In this document: one piece after another, positions 36,123 to 43,714 of the stretch
Layout of the letters: each line of letters starts with the position of its first letter
Position numbering within the stretch: position 1 is the first letter of the stretch
From: Paracoccus sp. TOH
GTDB taxonomy: Bacteria > Pseudomonadota > Alphaproteobacteria > Rhodobacterales > Rhodobacteraceae
Assembly (NCBI RefSeq): GCF_030388245.1
Contig: NZ_CP098364.1
Coordinates: 98,910 to 162,909 of the forward strand
DNA length: 64,000 bases
Direction of reading: 5' to 3'
Made by a program: the position numbers and the translations under genes
Notes under the pieces: generated by a model
Database searches by the model: none
What the model saw: only the letters and a program-made list of their open reading frames with translations
Told to the model about the DNA's origin: nothing

Positions 36123-37021
36123 CCATGGCATCCACCGAAACCCTGCGCGAGACCGCCCGCCCCGCGCTGCCGCCCGCGGCGCGCAAATGGCTGCTGTCGG
36201 CGCCGATGCTGCTGCTTTTCGCGCTGATGCTGCTGGTGCCCTTGCTGATGACGCTGGTGCTCAGCTTCAACAGCTTCGACTTCTACAAGGGCATCGGCAG
36301 CGATCTGAGCCTGGCGAATTATGCCGAGGTGCTGGGCGACGGCTATTTCTACGAGATCTTCGGCCGCACCTTCGGCATCGCGCTGGCCACGACGCTGATC
36401 TGCGCCGCCATCGGCGTGCCGCTGGCCTGGTTCCTGAACCGGATGACGCCGTTCTGGCGCTCGGTCATGGTGCTGGTGGTGCTGGGCCCGCTGCTGATCT
36501 CGGTCGTGGTGCGCACGCTGGGCTGGGCGATCATCCTGGGCAACAAGGGCGTGCTGAACGGCGCGCTGATGGATCTTGGCCTGATCGAGCGGCCGATCCG
36601 GCTGATGTACAGCTCGGGCGGGATCGTGCTGGCGCTGGTCCATGTCATGCTGCCCTATATGGTGCTGGCGGTCTGGGCGGCGCTGCAGCGCGCCGATGCC
36701 TCGGCCGAGGCGGCGGCGGAATCGCTGGGCGCACGGCCCTGGACGGTGTTTCGCCGCGTGGTGCTGCCGCAGGCGATGCCGGGGGTGCTGTCGGGGTCGC
36801 TGATCGTCTTCGCGCTTTCCGCCTCGGCCTTCGCCACGCCGGCGATCATCGGCGGCCGCCGGGTCAAGGTCGCCGCCACCGCCGTGCATGACGAGTTCAT
36901 GAACACGCTGAACTGGCCCTTGGGCGCCGCCATCGCGATGATCCTGCTGGTGGCGATCATGGCGGTGATGCTGACCTGGACCCGGCTGGTCGAGGCCCGG
37001 GTCGGAAAGGAATACGCATGA
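36119..37021 (+). CDS. ABC transporter permease (PotB type)
   Basis: A membrane protein of 300 aa with six helices, first helix LLSAPMLLLFALMLLVPLLMTLVLS. The coupling loop ADASAEAAAESLGARPWTVFRRVVLPQAMPGVLSG has the EAA motif of the PotB family. A longer frame upstream lies inside the ATPase gene; the ATG at 36119 overlaps its stop. It pairs with the PotC-type subunit, whose ATG overlaps its end by 4 bp. Confidence 0.92.
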   Translation: MTMASTETLRETARPALPPAARKWLLSAPMLLLFALMLLVPLLMTLVLSFNSFDFYKGIGSDLSLANYAEVLGDGYFYEIFGRTFGIALATTLICAAIGVPLAWFLNRMTPFWRSVMVLVVLGPLLISVVVRTLGWAIILGNKGVLNGALMDLGLIERPIRLMYSSGGIVLALVHVMLPYMVLAVWAALQRADASAEAAAESLGARPWTVFRRVVLPQAMPGVLSGSLIVFALSASAFATPAIIGGRRVKVAATAVHDEFMNTLNWPLGAAIAMILLVAIMAVMLTWTRLVEARVGKEYA

Positions 37022-37818
37022 GACGCAACGGCATTTTCGCCAAGGCCTTCTGCGCGCTGTTCGCGCTGTTCATGCTGGCCCCGATCATCGTGGTGATCGG
37101 CGTGTCCTTCACGCCGACGGGCTACCTGGAATTTCCGCCCAGCGGCCTGTCGCTGCGCTGGTTCCGGGCCATCCTGGACAATCCCGACTTCATCACGGCG
37201 GCCTGGATCAGCCTGAAGCTGGCGCTGATCGCGGCGACGCTGGCCACGGTGCTGGCGGTGCCGGCGGCGCTGGCCATCGGCCGCGGCAGCTTCCGTGGCC
37301 GCGAGGCGCTGCAGGCGCTGTTCATGTCGCCGCTGATGGTGCCGACGGTGGTGCTGGGCATCGCCTTCCTGCGCTTCCTGACGCTGGTGGGCATCAGCGG
37401 CACCTTCACCGGCATGATGCTGTGCCATGTGGTGATCGTCACCCCCTTCATCCTGCGGCTGGTGCTGGCCTCGGTGGTGGGGCTGGACGCCGCGACCGAG
37501 CGGGCGGCCATCGCCATGGGCGCCTCCGACTGGACGGTGTTTCGCCGCATCACCCTGCCCAGCATCCTGCCGGGCATCGTCGGCGGCTGGGTGCTGGCCT
37601 TCATCACCAGCTTCGACGAGCTGACGGTGACGGTGTTCATCGCCAGCCCCTCGACCACGACGCTGCCGGTGCGGATGTTCTCGCATATCGCGCAGACCAC
37701 GGACCCGCTGGTCGCCTCGGTCTCGACGGTGGCGATCCTGTTCACGGTGGCCCTGATGCTGGCGGTGGACCGGCTTTACGGGCTCGACAAACTCCTGATC
37801 GGAGAAGGCAAGTCATGA
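37018..37818 (+). CDS. ABC transporter permease (PotC type)
   Basis: The second permease (266 aa) starts MRRNGIFAKAFCALFALFMLAPIIVVIGVSF, has six helices and the coupling loop LDAATERAAIAMGASDWTVFRRITLPSILPGIVGG, and has FDELTVTVFIASPSTTTLPVRMF, typical of PotC and YdcV. It is joined by 4-bp overlaps to the PotB-type gene and to the oxidase gene that follows. Uptake and oxidation of the substrate are therefore translated together. Confidence 0.92.
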   Translation: MRRNGIFAKAFCALFALFMLAPIIVVIGVSFTPTGYLEFPPSGLSLRWFRAILDNPDFITAAWISLKLALIAATLATVLAVPAALAIGRGSFRGREALQALFMSPLMVPTVVLGIAFLRFLTLVGISGTFTGMMLCHVVIVTPFILRLVLASVVGLDAATERAAIAMGASDWTVFRRITLPSILPGIVGGWVLAFITSFDELTVTVFIASPSTTTLPVRMFSHIAQTTDPLVASVSTVAILFTVALMLAVDRLYGLDKLLIGEGKS

Positions 37819-38942
37819 TTTCCAACGAACGCGCCGCCGACACGCTGGTGGTCGGTGGCGGATTGGTCGGCGCGGCGCTGGCCTACGGCCTCGCGCGCGA
37901 GGGCGAGCGGGTGACCGTTCTGGACGAGGGCGACGTGGCGCTGCGCGCCAGCCGGGGCAATTTCGGGCTGGTCTGGGTGCAGTCCAAGGGCGACGGCCTG
38001 CACGACTATGCACGCTGGACCCGGCATTCCGCCGATCTCTGGCCGGAATTCGCCGGGATGCTGCAGCAGGACAGCGGCATCTCGCCCGATTACGAAAAGC
38101 CCGGCGGCGTGCATTTCATGCTGTCGGAATCCGAGCTGGAGGCCAAGCGCGCCCAGATCGCCCGCATGCACAACGTGAACGGCGCCGCGGGCTACGGGGC
38201 CGAGATCATCGACCGCCGGCAGCTTGACGCCATGCTGCCGGGGCTGGGGCCGGACGTGATCGGCGCCAGCTGGTCGCCGCATGACGGCCATGCCAGCCCG
38301 CTGCGGCTGCTGCGCGGGCTGCACGCCGCCATCGCCGCGCGGGGCGGCCGCTATGTCGCCGATGCGCGCGCCGATCAGGTCGGGCGCGACGGCCAGGGCT
38401 TCTTTGCCCGCACCGCCAAGGGGACATACCGCGCCGGCAAGATCGTGCTGGCCGCCGGGCATGGCAATACCGCGCTGGCGCCGGCGCTGGGGATGACCAT
38501 CCCGCTGCGCGCGGAAAAGGGCCAGATCCTGGTGACCGAGCGCGCCGCGCCGCTGCTGCCGATGCCGACCCATGTGCTGCGCCAGACCGCCGAGGGCACG
38601 GTGATGATGGGCGACAGCCACGAGGATACCGGCTATTCCACCGACAGCGTCAGTGCGGTGATCCGCGACATCGCCCGCCACGCCGTGCGCTGCTTTCCCG
38701 CCATCGCCCGGCTGCGGGTGGTGCGCAGCTGGGGCGCGGTGCGGGTGCTCAGCCTGGACGGCTTTCCGGTCTATCAGGAATCCCCGGGCTTTCCCGGCGC
38801 CTTTTCCATCAACTGCCATTCCGGCGTCACGCTGGCCGGCGCCCATGCGCTGGCCCTGGCGCCGATGATCGCGCGCGGCCGGTTGGACGCGCAGGTCGAA
38901 CGCTTCACCGCAAGGAGATTTGGACATGCCACGGCGCATTGA
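37815..38942 (+). CDS. FAD-dependent amine/amino-acid oxidoreductase (DAO family), first copy
   Basis: A 375-aa DAO-family flavoprotein with the dinucleotide fold ADTLVVGGGLVGAALAYGLAREGERVTVLDEG. Further features are GNFGLVWVQSKG near the flavin, a substrate-facing middle with VLRQTAEGTVMMGDSHEDTGY, and the C-terminal FAD segment FSINCHSGVTLAGAHALALAP. Relatives include HcnC, opine oxidase B subunits and D-hydroxyproline dehydrogenase beta subunits. The ATG overlaps the permease stop, and the end overlaps the iron-sulfur subunit gene by 17 bp. A second, different DAO gene lies three cistrons downstream. Confidence 0.9.
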   Translation: MISNERAADTLVVGGGLVGAALAYGLAREGERVTVLDEGDVALRASRGNFGLVWVQSKGDGLHDYARWTRHSADLWPEFAGMLQQDSGISPDYEKPGGVHFMLSESELEAKRAQIARMHNVNGAAGYGAEIIDRRQLDAMLPGLGPDVIGASWSPHDGHASPLRLLRGLHAAIAARGGRYVADARADQVGRDGQGFFARTAKGTYRAGKIVLAAGHGNTALAPALGMTIPLRAEKGQILVTERAAPLLPMPTHVLRQTAEGTVMMGDSHEDTGYSTDSVSAVIRDIARHAVRCFPAIARLRVVRSWGAVRVLSLDGFPVYQESPGFPGAFSINCHSGVTLAGAHALALAPMIARGRLDAQVERFTARRFGHATAH

Positions 38943-39219
38943 CCCCGAAGGGGCGACGCTCAGCTTCACCTTCGAAGGCCGCCGGATCGAGGCGCGGGCC
39001 GGCGACAGCGTCGCCGCGGCCCTGACCGCGGCCGGCATCCGCGACCTGCGCGACAGCGCGGTCTCGGGCCAGCCGCGCGGCATCTTCTGCATGATGGGTG
39101 CCTGCTTCGACTGCCTGGTGGAAATCGACGGCCAGCCGAACCGGCAGGCCTGCATGATCCCCGTGACCGAAGGCTTGACCGTGCGCCGCCAGCGCGGCGC
39201 GGCAGAGGTGCATCCATGA
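38926..39219 (+). CDS. [2Fe-2S] small subunit of an Hcn/opine-oxidase-type dehydrogenase
   Basis: A 97-aa ferredoxin-like protein with the cluster ligands in CMMGACFDCLVEIDGQPNRQAC, as in HcnA and the gamma subunit of D-hydroxyproline dehydrogenase. AAGGAG stands 8 nt before the ATG at 38926; an earlier TTG is less likely. It overlaps the DAO gene by 17 bp and the next gene by 4 bp, and probably passes electrons from the flavin subunits to the quinone pool. Confidence 0.9.
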   Translation: MPRRIDPEGATLSFTFEGRRIEARAGDSVAAALTAAGIRDLRDSAVSGQPRGIFCMMGACFDCLVEIDGQPNRQACMIPVTEGLTVRRQRGAAEVHP

Positions 39220-40610
39220 CCGCGACCCCCTCCACCCCCTTCGCCGATCTTGTCGTCATCGGCGCCGGCCCCGCCGGCATGGCCGCCGCGACCGAGGCCG
39301 CCAAAGCCGGGCTTTCCGTCACCCTGCTGGACGAGGCCCCGGCCCCCGGCGGCCAGATCTATCGCGGCATCGAGACCGCCGGCCCGCGCCGCCTGCAGAT
39401 CCTCGGCCCCGACTATGCCGAGGGTCGCAGCCTTGCCGACAGTTTCCGCGCCTCGGGTGCAAGCTACCTGCCCGGGGCGCTGGTCTGGAACATCGGCACC
39501 GACCGGGTGGTCGATTATTCGCATCGGGGCGTCTCGCACCAGCTGCGCGCCGGCGCCATCATCGCCGCCACCGGCGCGCTGGAACGGCCCATGCCGATCC
39601 CCGGCTGGACCCTGCCCGGCGTCACCACGGTCGGCGCGCTGCAGATCCTGCTGAAGGGCTCGGGCGTGGTGGCGGAAGACGCGGTGCTGGCCGGCTCGGG
39701 CCCGCTGTTGTGGCTCTTGGCGGCGCAGATGGTCGATGCCGGCTGCCCGCCGCGCGCGGTGGTCGAGAACCTGCCGCGCGGGCGGATGCGGGCGGCGCTG
39801 CCGCATCTGCTGCGGGCGCTGCCGGCGCGCTCTTACCTGGCCAAGGGGCTGGCGCTGATGCGCAAGGTCAAGGCGGCGGGCGTGCCGATCCACCGCCATG
39901 CCACCGGCCTTGCCGTCGAGGGCGCGGACGCCGCCCGGGCGCTGGTCTTTGCCGCCGGCGGCCGCGCGCAGCGGATCGAGACGACCAGCATCGCGCTGCA
40001 TCAGGGCGTGGTGCCGAACCAGCAGATCACCCGGCTGATGCGCGCCGATCACCGCTGGGACGCCAGCCAGCACTGTTTCCGCCCGGTGCTGGACGCCAGC
40101 GGCCAGACCTCGGTCCCCGGGCTTTACGTCGCGGGCGACGGGGCGGGCATCGGCGGCGCCAAGGCCGCCGCCCTGCAGGGCCGGCTGGTGGCGCTGTCCA
40201 TCGCCGGCGGCGATCCCGCCCGCATGGCGCGGCTGCGGGCGGCGCTGGCGCGCGACGCCGCGGTCCGGCCGTTCCTGGAAACGCTCTACGCCCCCGCCCC
40301 CGAGGTGCTTGCCCCCGCCGACGACACCGTCATCTGCCGCTGCGAGGAGGTGACGGCCGGCACGATCCGCGCCACCGTCGATCTGGGCGCCCCCGGCCCC
40401 AACCAGGTGAAATCCATGCTGCGCGCCGGCATGGGCCCCTGCCAGGGCCGGGTCTGCGGTCTGGCCGTGGCCGGTATCATCGCCGCGCGCAAGGGCGAGG
40501 ATCCGCAGGTCACCGATTATTACCGCATCCGGCCGCCGCTGAAGCCGATCCCGCTGGCCGAACTGGCGCGCTTCGAGCCCGGCCCCGCCAGCGGGATGGC
40601 GGCGGAATGA
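39216..40610 (+). CDS. FAD/NAD(P)-binding subunit with C-terminal [2Fe-2S] domain (HcnB / opine oxidase A type)
   Basis: A 464-aa pyridine-nucleotide-disulfide-like flavoprotein. N-terminal fold is LVVIGAGPAGMAAATEAAKAG, then PAPGGQIYRGIE, a second fold VLAGSGPLLWLLAAQMV, and VPGLYVAGDGAGIGGAKAA. The C-terminus has a Bfd-like four-cysteine site (ICRCEEVTAGTI and GPCQGRVC). This arrangement is that of HcnB and OoxA/NoxA subunits. With the small [2Fe-2S] protein and a DAO subunit it should form a membrane-associated heteromeric dehydrogenase of an N-substituted amino acid or amine. Confidence 0.9.
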   Translation: MTATPSTPFADLVVIGAGPAGMAAATEAAKAGLSVTLLDEAPAPGGQIYRGIETAGPRRLQILGPDYAEGRSLADSFRASGASYLPGALVWNIGTDRVVDYSHRGVSHQLRAGAIIAATGALERPMPIPGWTLPGVTTVGALQILLKGSGVVAEDAVLAGSGPLLWLLAAQMVDAGCPPRAVVENLPRGRMRAALPHLLRALPARSYLAKGLALMRKVKAAGVPIHRHATGLAVEGADAARALVFAAGGRAQRIETTSIALHQGVVPNQQITRLMRADHRWDASQHCFRPVLDASGQTSVPGLYVAGDGAGIGGAKAAALQGRLVALSIAGGDPARMARLRAALARDAAVRPFLETLYAPAPEVLAPADDTVICRCEEVTAGTIRATVDLGAPGPNQVKSMLRAGMGPCQGRVCGLAVAGIIAARKGEDPQVTDYYRIRPPLKPIPLAELARFEPGPASGMAAE

Positions 40611-41737
40611 GCAGCGCGGCGCCGCATTCCGGCCGCTCGGCCGAGCTGCTGGTGATCGGCGGCGGCATCCATGGCTGCTCGGCGGCGCTGCATGCGGCGC
40701 GGCGCGGCATGTCGGTGATCGTGCTGGAAAAGGACAGCATCGGCCGCCATGCCTCGGGGGTGAACGCCGGCGGGGTGCGGCGGCTGGGCCGGCATTACGC
40801 CGAGGTGCCGATCTCGCAGCATTCCATGCAGATCTGGTATGGCATCGCCGATCTGCTGGACGACGATTGCGGTTTCCAGATCGCGCCGCAGATCAAGGTG
40901 GCGGAAACCGAGGCCGAGCTGGCCCGCCTTGCCGCCCGCGCCGCCGACCTGCGCGCCATGGGCTTTGACCATGAAGTCATGCTGGACCGCGCCGCGCTGC
41001 GCCGCCTGCTGCCCGCCGTCGCCGATCACGCCCTGGGCGGGCTGGCGGCGCTGCGCGACGGCTTCGCCCAGCCCTACAAGACCACCTTCGCCTTTCAGCG
41101 CAAGGCGGCCGCGTCGGGCGTGCGCTTCCACGAGGGCTGCCCCGCCACCGCCATCCGCCGCGACGCCGACTGGATCGTGACGACGCCCCAGGGCGATTTC
41201 CGCGCCCCGCACCTGCTGAACGCCGCCGGCGCCTGGGGCGGGCGGCTGGCGGGGATGCTGGGCGAGCCGGCGCCGGTCGAGGCCATCGCGCCGATGATGC
41301 TGGTCACCAACCGGCTGCCGCATTTCTGCGACGCCGTGGTGGGGGCGACCGGGCGGCTCCTGTCCTTCAAGCAGATGCCGAACGGCACCGTGGTCATCGG
41401 CGGCGGCAGGCGCGGCCGCGCCGATGCCGCCTCGAACCTGTCCGAGATCCTGTTTCCCGAACTGCGCCTGACCGCGCAGGTCGCCGCCGAACTGTTCCCG
41501 ATCATGCGCGACGCCCAGATCGTCCGCAGCTGGTCCGGGGTCGAGGCGCGCATGCCCGACGACATCCCGGTCATCGGCGCCTCGGCCCGCCACGAGGGGC
41601 TGTTCCACGCCTTCGGCTTTTCCGCGCACGGCTTCCAGATGGGCCCGGGCGTGGGCGAGATCATGGCCGGGCTGATCGCCACCGGCGGCACCAATGCGCC
41701 CCTGGCGCCCTTCTCGATCGCGCGCTTCGCCGCGTGA
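40607..41737 (+). CDS. FAD-dependent amine/amino-acid oxidoreductase (DAO family), second copy
   Basis: A 376-aa DAO flavoprotein: ELLVIGGGIHGCSAALHAARRGMSVIVLEKDSIGRHASGVNAGGVRRLGRHYAEVP, the typical HcnC/sarcosine-oxidase-beta start, and the C-terminal FHAFGFSAHGFQMGPGVGEIMAGLI. It is the more typical partner of the two iron-sulfur subunits because it follows them directly (ATGA overlap) and has the ASGVNAGGVR flavin motif of HcnC and OoxB. The first copy may act on a different substrate or an intermediate. Confidence 0.9.
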   Translation: MSSAAPHSGRSAELLVIGGGIHGCSAALHAARRGMSVIVLEKDSIGRHASGVNAGGVRRLGRHYAEVPISQHSMQIWYGIADLLDDDCGFQIAPQIKVAETEAELARLAARAADLRAMGFDHEVMLDRAALRRLLPAVADHALGGLAALRDGFAQPYKTTFAFQRKAAASGVRFHEGCPATAIRRDADWIVTTPQGDFRAPHLLNAAGAWGGRLAGMLGEPAPVEAIAPMMLVTNRLPHFCDAVVGATGRLLSFKQMPNGTVVIGGGRRGRADAASNLSEILFPELRLTAQVAAELFPIMRDAQIVRSWSGVEARMPDDIPVIGASARHEGLFHAFGFSAHGFQMGPGVGEIMAGLIATGGTNAPLAPFSIARFAA

Positions 41738-41766
41738 TCACAACCTTCCCAACGAAAGGAAACCCG

Positions 41767-42111
41767 ATGATCCAGCGCCATTTCCCGACCCGGATCAACC
41801 ACCGCATCGTCGAGGCCGGCGGCATCCTGCATTTCGGCGGGCTGATCGCCGACGACCTGACCCAGGACATGAAGGGCCAGACCGCGCAGATCTGCGCCAA
41901 GATCGACAAGCTGCTGGCCGAGATCGGCTCGGACAAGGAAAAGCTGGTCACGGCGATGCTCTACATCACCGATTTCGACCAGAAGGAGGGCATGAACGAG
42001 GCCTGGCTGGAATGGCTGCCCGCCCAGCATCTGCCGACCCGCGCCACCATCGGCGTGGCCGAACTGGGCAAGGACGTGCTGATCGAGATCGTCGTCTCGG
42101 CCGTGCGCTGA
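41767..42111 (+). CDS. RidA family protein (enamine/imine deaminase)
   Basis: A 114-aa RidA/YjgF/YER057c protein: RINHRIVEAGGILHFGGLIADD, LVTAMLYITDFDQKEGMNEAWLEWL and the catalytic-arginine region LPTRATIGVAELGKDVLIEI. RidA proteins hydrolyse reactive imines and enamines formed by amine oxidases. Placement directly after two DAO genes makes imine detoxification or hydrolysis its evident role. AAAGGAAA precedes the ATG. A strong hairpin follows the stop by 6 bp, ending the operon. Confidence 0.92.
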   Translation: MIQRHFPTRINHRIVEAGGILHFGGLIADDLTQDMKGQTAQICAKIDKLLAEIGSDKEKLVTAMLYITDFDQKEGMNEAWLEWLPAQHLPTRATIGVAELGKDVLIEIVVSAVR

Positions 42112-42117
42112 CCCCGC

Positions 42118-42144
42118 GGCTGGCCGGGCACGACCCGGCCAGCC
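42118..42144 (+). terminator. Intrinsic-type terminator hairpin of the amine/opine operon
   Basis: GGCTGGCCGGG at 42118-42128 pairs perfectly with 42134-42144 across a 5-nt loop. It lies 6 bp after the ridA stop. The T-run is missing, as is common in high-GC alphaproteobacteria. Confidence 0.65.
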
Positions 42145-42261
42145 CGCCGCGCGCGGCAGTCATAAAAAACCGCCGCTGTGCGCCAGGACACATCGCCGCG
42201 CCGGCGGCCGCGCTAGTCTGTTCCTTGCCAAGATGGCCATCGCTTTCGGCAAGGAGCTACC

Positions 42262-42672
42262 ATGACGGATATTCTGGATCGCGACAATCACCTGGTCCTG
42301 TCCCGCACCACGGATCTGGGCAAGGCCTATGAGGTCGGATACCCCAAGCAACAGGGCTATTCCGCCGCCTCGCTCGCCGATGAGCTGGCCCATGGTCCGA
42401 CCACCCCGCCGGGCTATCAGGCCCTGTTCTGGGAGCCGGGCGGCGCCGGCTATACCTCGCCCGGCGCCGAGAATATCGGCATCGTCAACGGCTATGTCAG
42501 CCATGACCGGGGCGTGATCTATTCCTATCGGATCAATTTCTACAACAGCAAGGGCTGGCATTTCAAATTCATCGACGAAAGCGGCGATGTCTATTCCATC
42601 ACCACGATCCGGAATGGCTGGCATTACATCGACTACAATTCCGACAAACCGATCATCTGCGGCGTTTCATGA
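42262..42672 (+). CDS. Hypothetical protein (136 aa)
   Basis: A soluble protein with no signal peptide, MTDILDRDNHLVLSRTTDLGKAYEV at its start. The C-terminal half is rich in aromatic and beta-forming residues (GVIYSYRINFYNSKGWHFKFIDESGDVYSITTIRNGWHYIDYNS), suggesting a small beta-sandwich. AAGGAGC lies just before the ATG. Codon use looks ordinary and the ORF is well formed, so I take it as a real gene. I recognise no family. It stands alone between two hairpins. Confidence 0.7.
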   Translation: MTDILDRDNHLVLSRTTDLGKAYEVGYPKQQGYSAASLADELAHGPTTPPGYQALFWEPGGAGYTSPGAENIGIVNGYVSHDRGVIYSYRINFYNSKGWHFKFIDESGDVYSITTIRNGWHYIDYNSDKPIICGVS

Positions 42673-42718
42673 CCAAGCACTTTTCAGGGTGTTGACGAGT
42701 GACGTTTTGACAAGTTCC

Positions 42719-42743
42719 GGGGGGCGGACCCGCGCCGCCCCCC
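42719..42743 (+). terminator. GC hairpin after the hypothetical gene
   Basis: GGGGGGCGG and its perfect complement CCGCCCCCC flank a 7-nt loop, 46 bp after the stop of the 136-aa hypothetical protein. It is a likely terminator for that gene. Confidence 0.55.
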
Positions 42744-42823
42744 GCCCACCGGAAAACCTGGTCGCCTCGGATTCCGAACAGCGAAGCCGGGGAGATGCGT
42801 CCATCATGACAGGAGAGGAAATC

Positions 42824-43021
42824 ATGTCGCATCTTCAAAGCCCCGATATGGTTGCATTCACCATCGGCAGGGTCGCGCTTTCCCTTGTGCAGGACCACGA
42901 AACCATCAGCGGCGACGCCATCGAAGTCGCCTTGCACCGGATCGCCAAGGGCCACATCACCGACCGCATCTCGAAAGAGATGGCGCAGGGCGCGCTGGCG
43001 GTGATCGCGGCCGCCGCATGA
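42824..43021 (+). CDS. Small hypothetical protein (65 aa)
   Basis: MSHLQSPDMVAFTIGRVALSLVQDHETISGDAIEVALHRIAKGHITDRISKEMAQGALAVI... forms a compact, mostly helical small protein. A strong ribosome site AGGAGAGGAAATC precedes the ATG; an in-frame ATG 18 nt earlier (MTGEEI) is less likely. It converges on the Crp gene with a 9-bp gap. No family is recognised. Confidence 0.65.
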   Translation: MSHLQSPDMVAFTIGRVALSLVQDHETISGDAIEVALHRIAKGHITDRISKEMAQGALAVIAAAA

Positions 43022-43030
43022 CTACGGGCG

Positions 43031-43714
43031 CTAAAGATCCTGATCCAGCAGGCCATCGGGGTCGGCGATGATGATCTCGCCGCGCCCGGCGCGCAGGATG
43101 CCGTCCTGCCGCATCGCCGACAGCGCCCGGCTGACCGCCTCGCGGTTGGCGCCGATCTGCGCGGCGATCTCGGCATGGGTGGGGAAATCCCGCAGCACCG
43201 CGCCGGGGCGCAGGCAGTCGGCCTGGACCGCGCGGCGCAGGACGAAGGCCTTGACGCGATCCGGCACCGACAGGGATGTCAGCTGGCACATCCGCTCGGT
43301 CAGGTCGCGCACCCGATGCGTCAGCCCGGCCAGAACCCGGTCGCGGAACAGGCCGCTGTCCCGGATCAGCTCGCGGAAGACGGCGGCCGGCATGATCGCC
43401 AGCTCTGCCGCCGTGCGCGCATAGACGCAGAGCGAGCGCGGCACCCCGTCCAGCGCGGTCAGCTCGCCGAAATAATTCCCCTCGGACATCGACGTGAAGA
43501 TGATCTCGCGCCCGTCCCGGGTCCAATAGACGGCCAGCAGCTGGCCGCGGGCCAGGAAATGCACGTCGGCCTGTTCCTCGTCGCGGTCGATGACGATGGC
43601 GCCGCTGGCGAAATGCTGCCAGCGCAACGACCGGGCCGCGCGCTGGCGAACGGCGTCCTCCAGCCCCGAAAGCAGCGGAAACTGCCCGATATCCCGCGCC
43701 GAATCCGGGGTCAT
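43031..43714 (-). CDS. Crp/Fnr family cAMP-type transcriptional regulator
   Basis: A 227-aa regulator. The cyclic-nucleotide domain has the phosphate-binding cassette YFGELTALDGVPRSLC (E84, R93, S94), the residues that bind cAMP in Crp. The N-terminus has no Fnr-type cysteine cluster. The DNA-binding helix is THAEIAAQIGANREAVSRALSAM. The ATG overlaps the stop of the cyclase gene (ATGA), so receptor and cyclase are translated together. This makes a self-contained cAMP signalling unit likely. Its DNA targets are unknown. Confidence 0.9.
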   Translation of the reverse strand: MTPDSARDIGQFPLLSGLEDAVRQRAARSLRWQHFASGAIVIDRDEEQADVHFLARGQLLAVYWTRDGREIIFTSMSEGNYFGELTALDGVPRSLCVYARTAAELAIMPAAVFRELIRDSGLFRDRVLAGLTHRVRDLTERMCQLTSLSVPDRVKAFVLRRAVQADCLRPGAVLRDFPTHAEIAAQIGANREAVSRALSAMRQDGILRAGRGEIIIADPDGLLDQDL

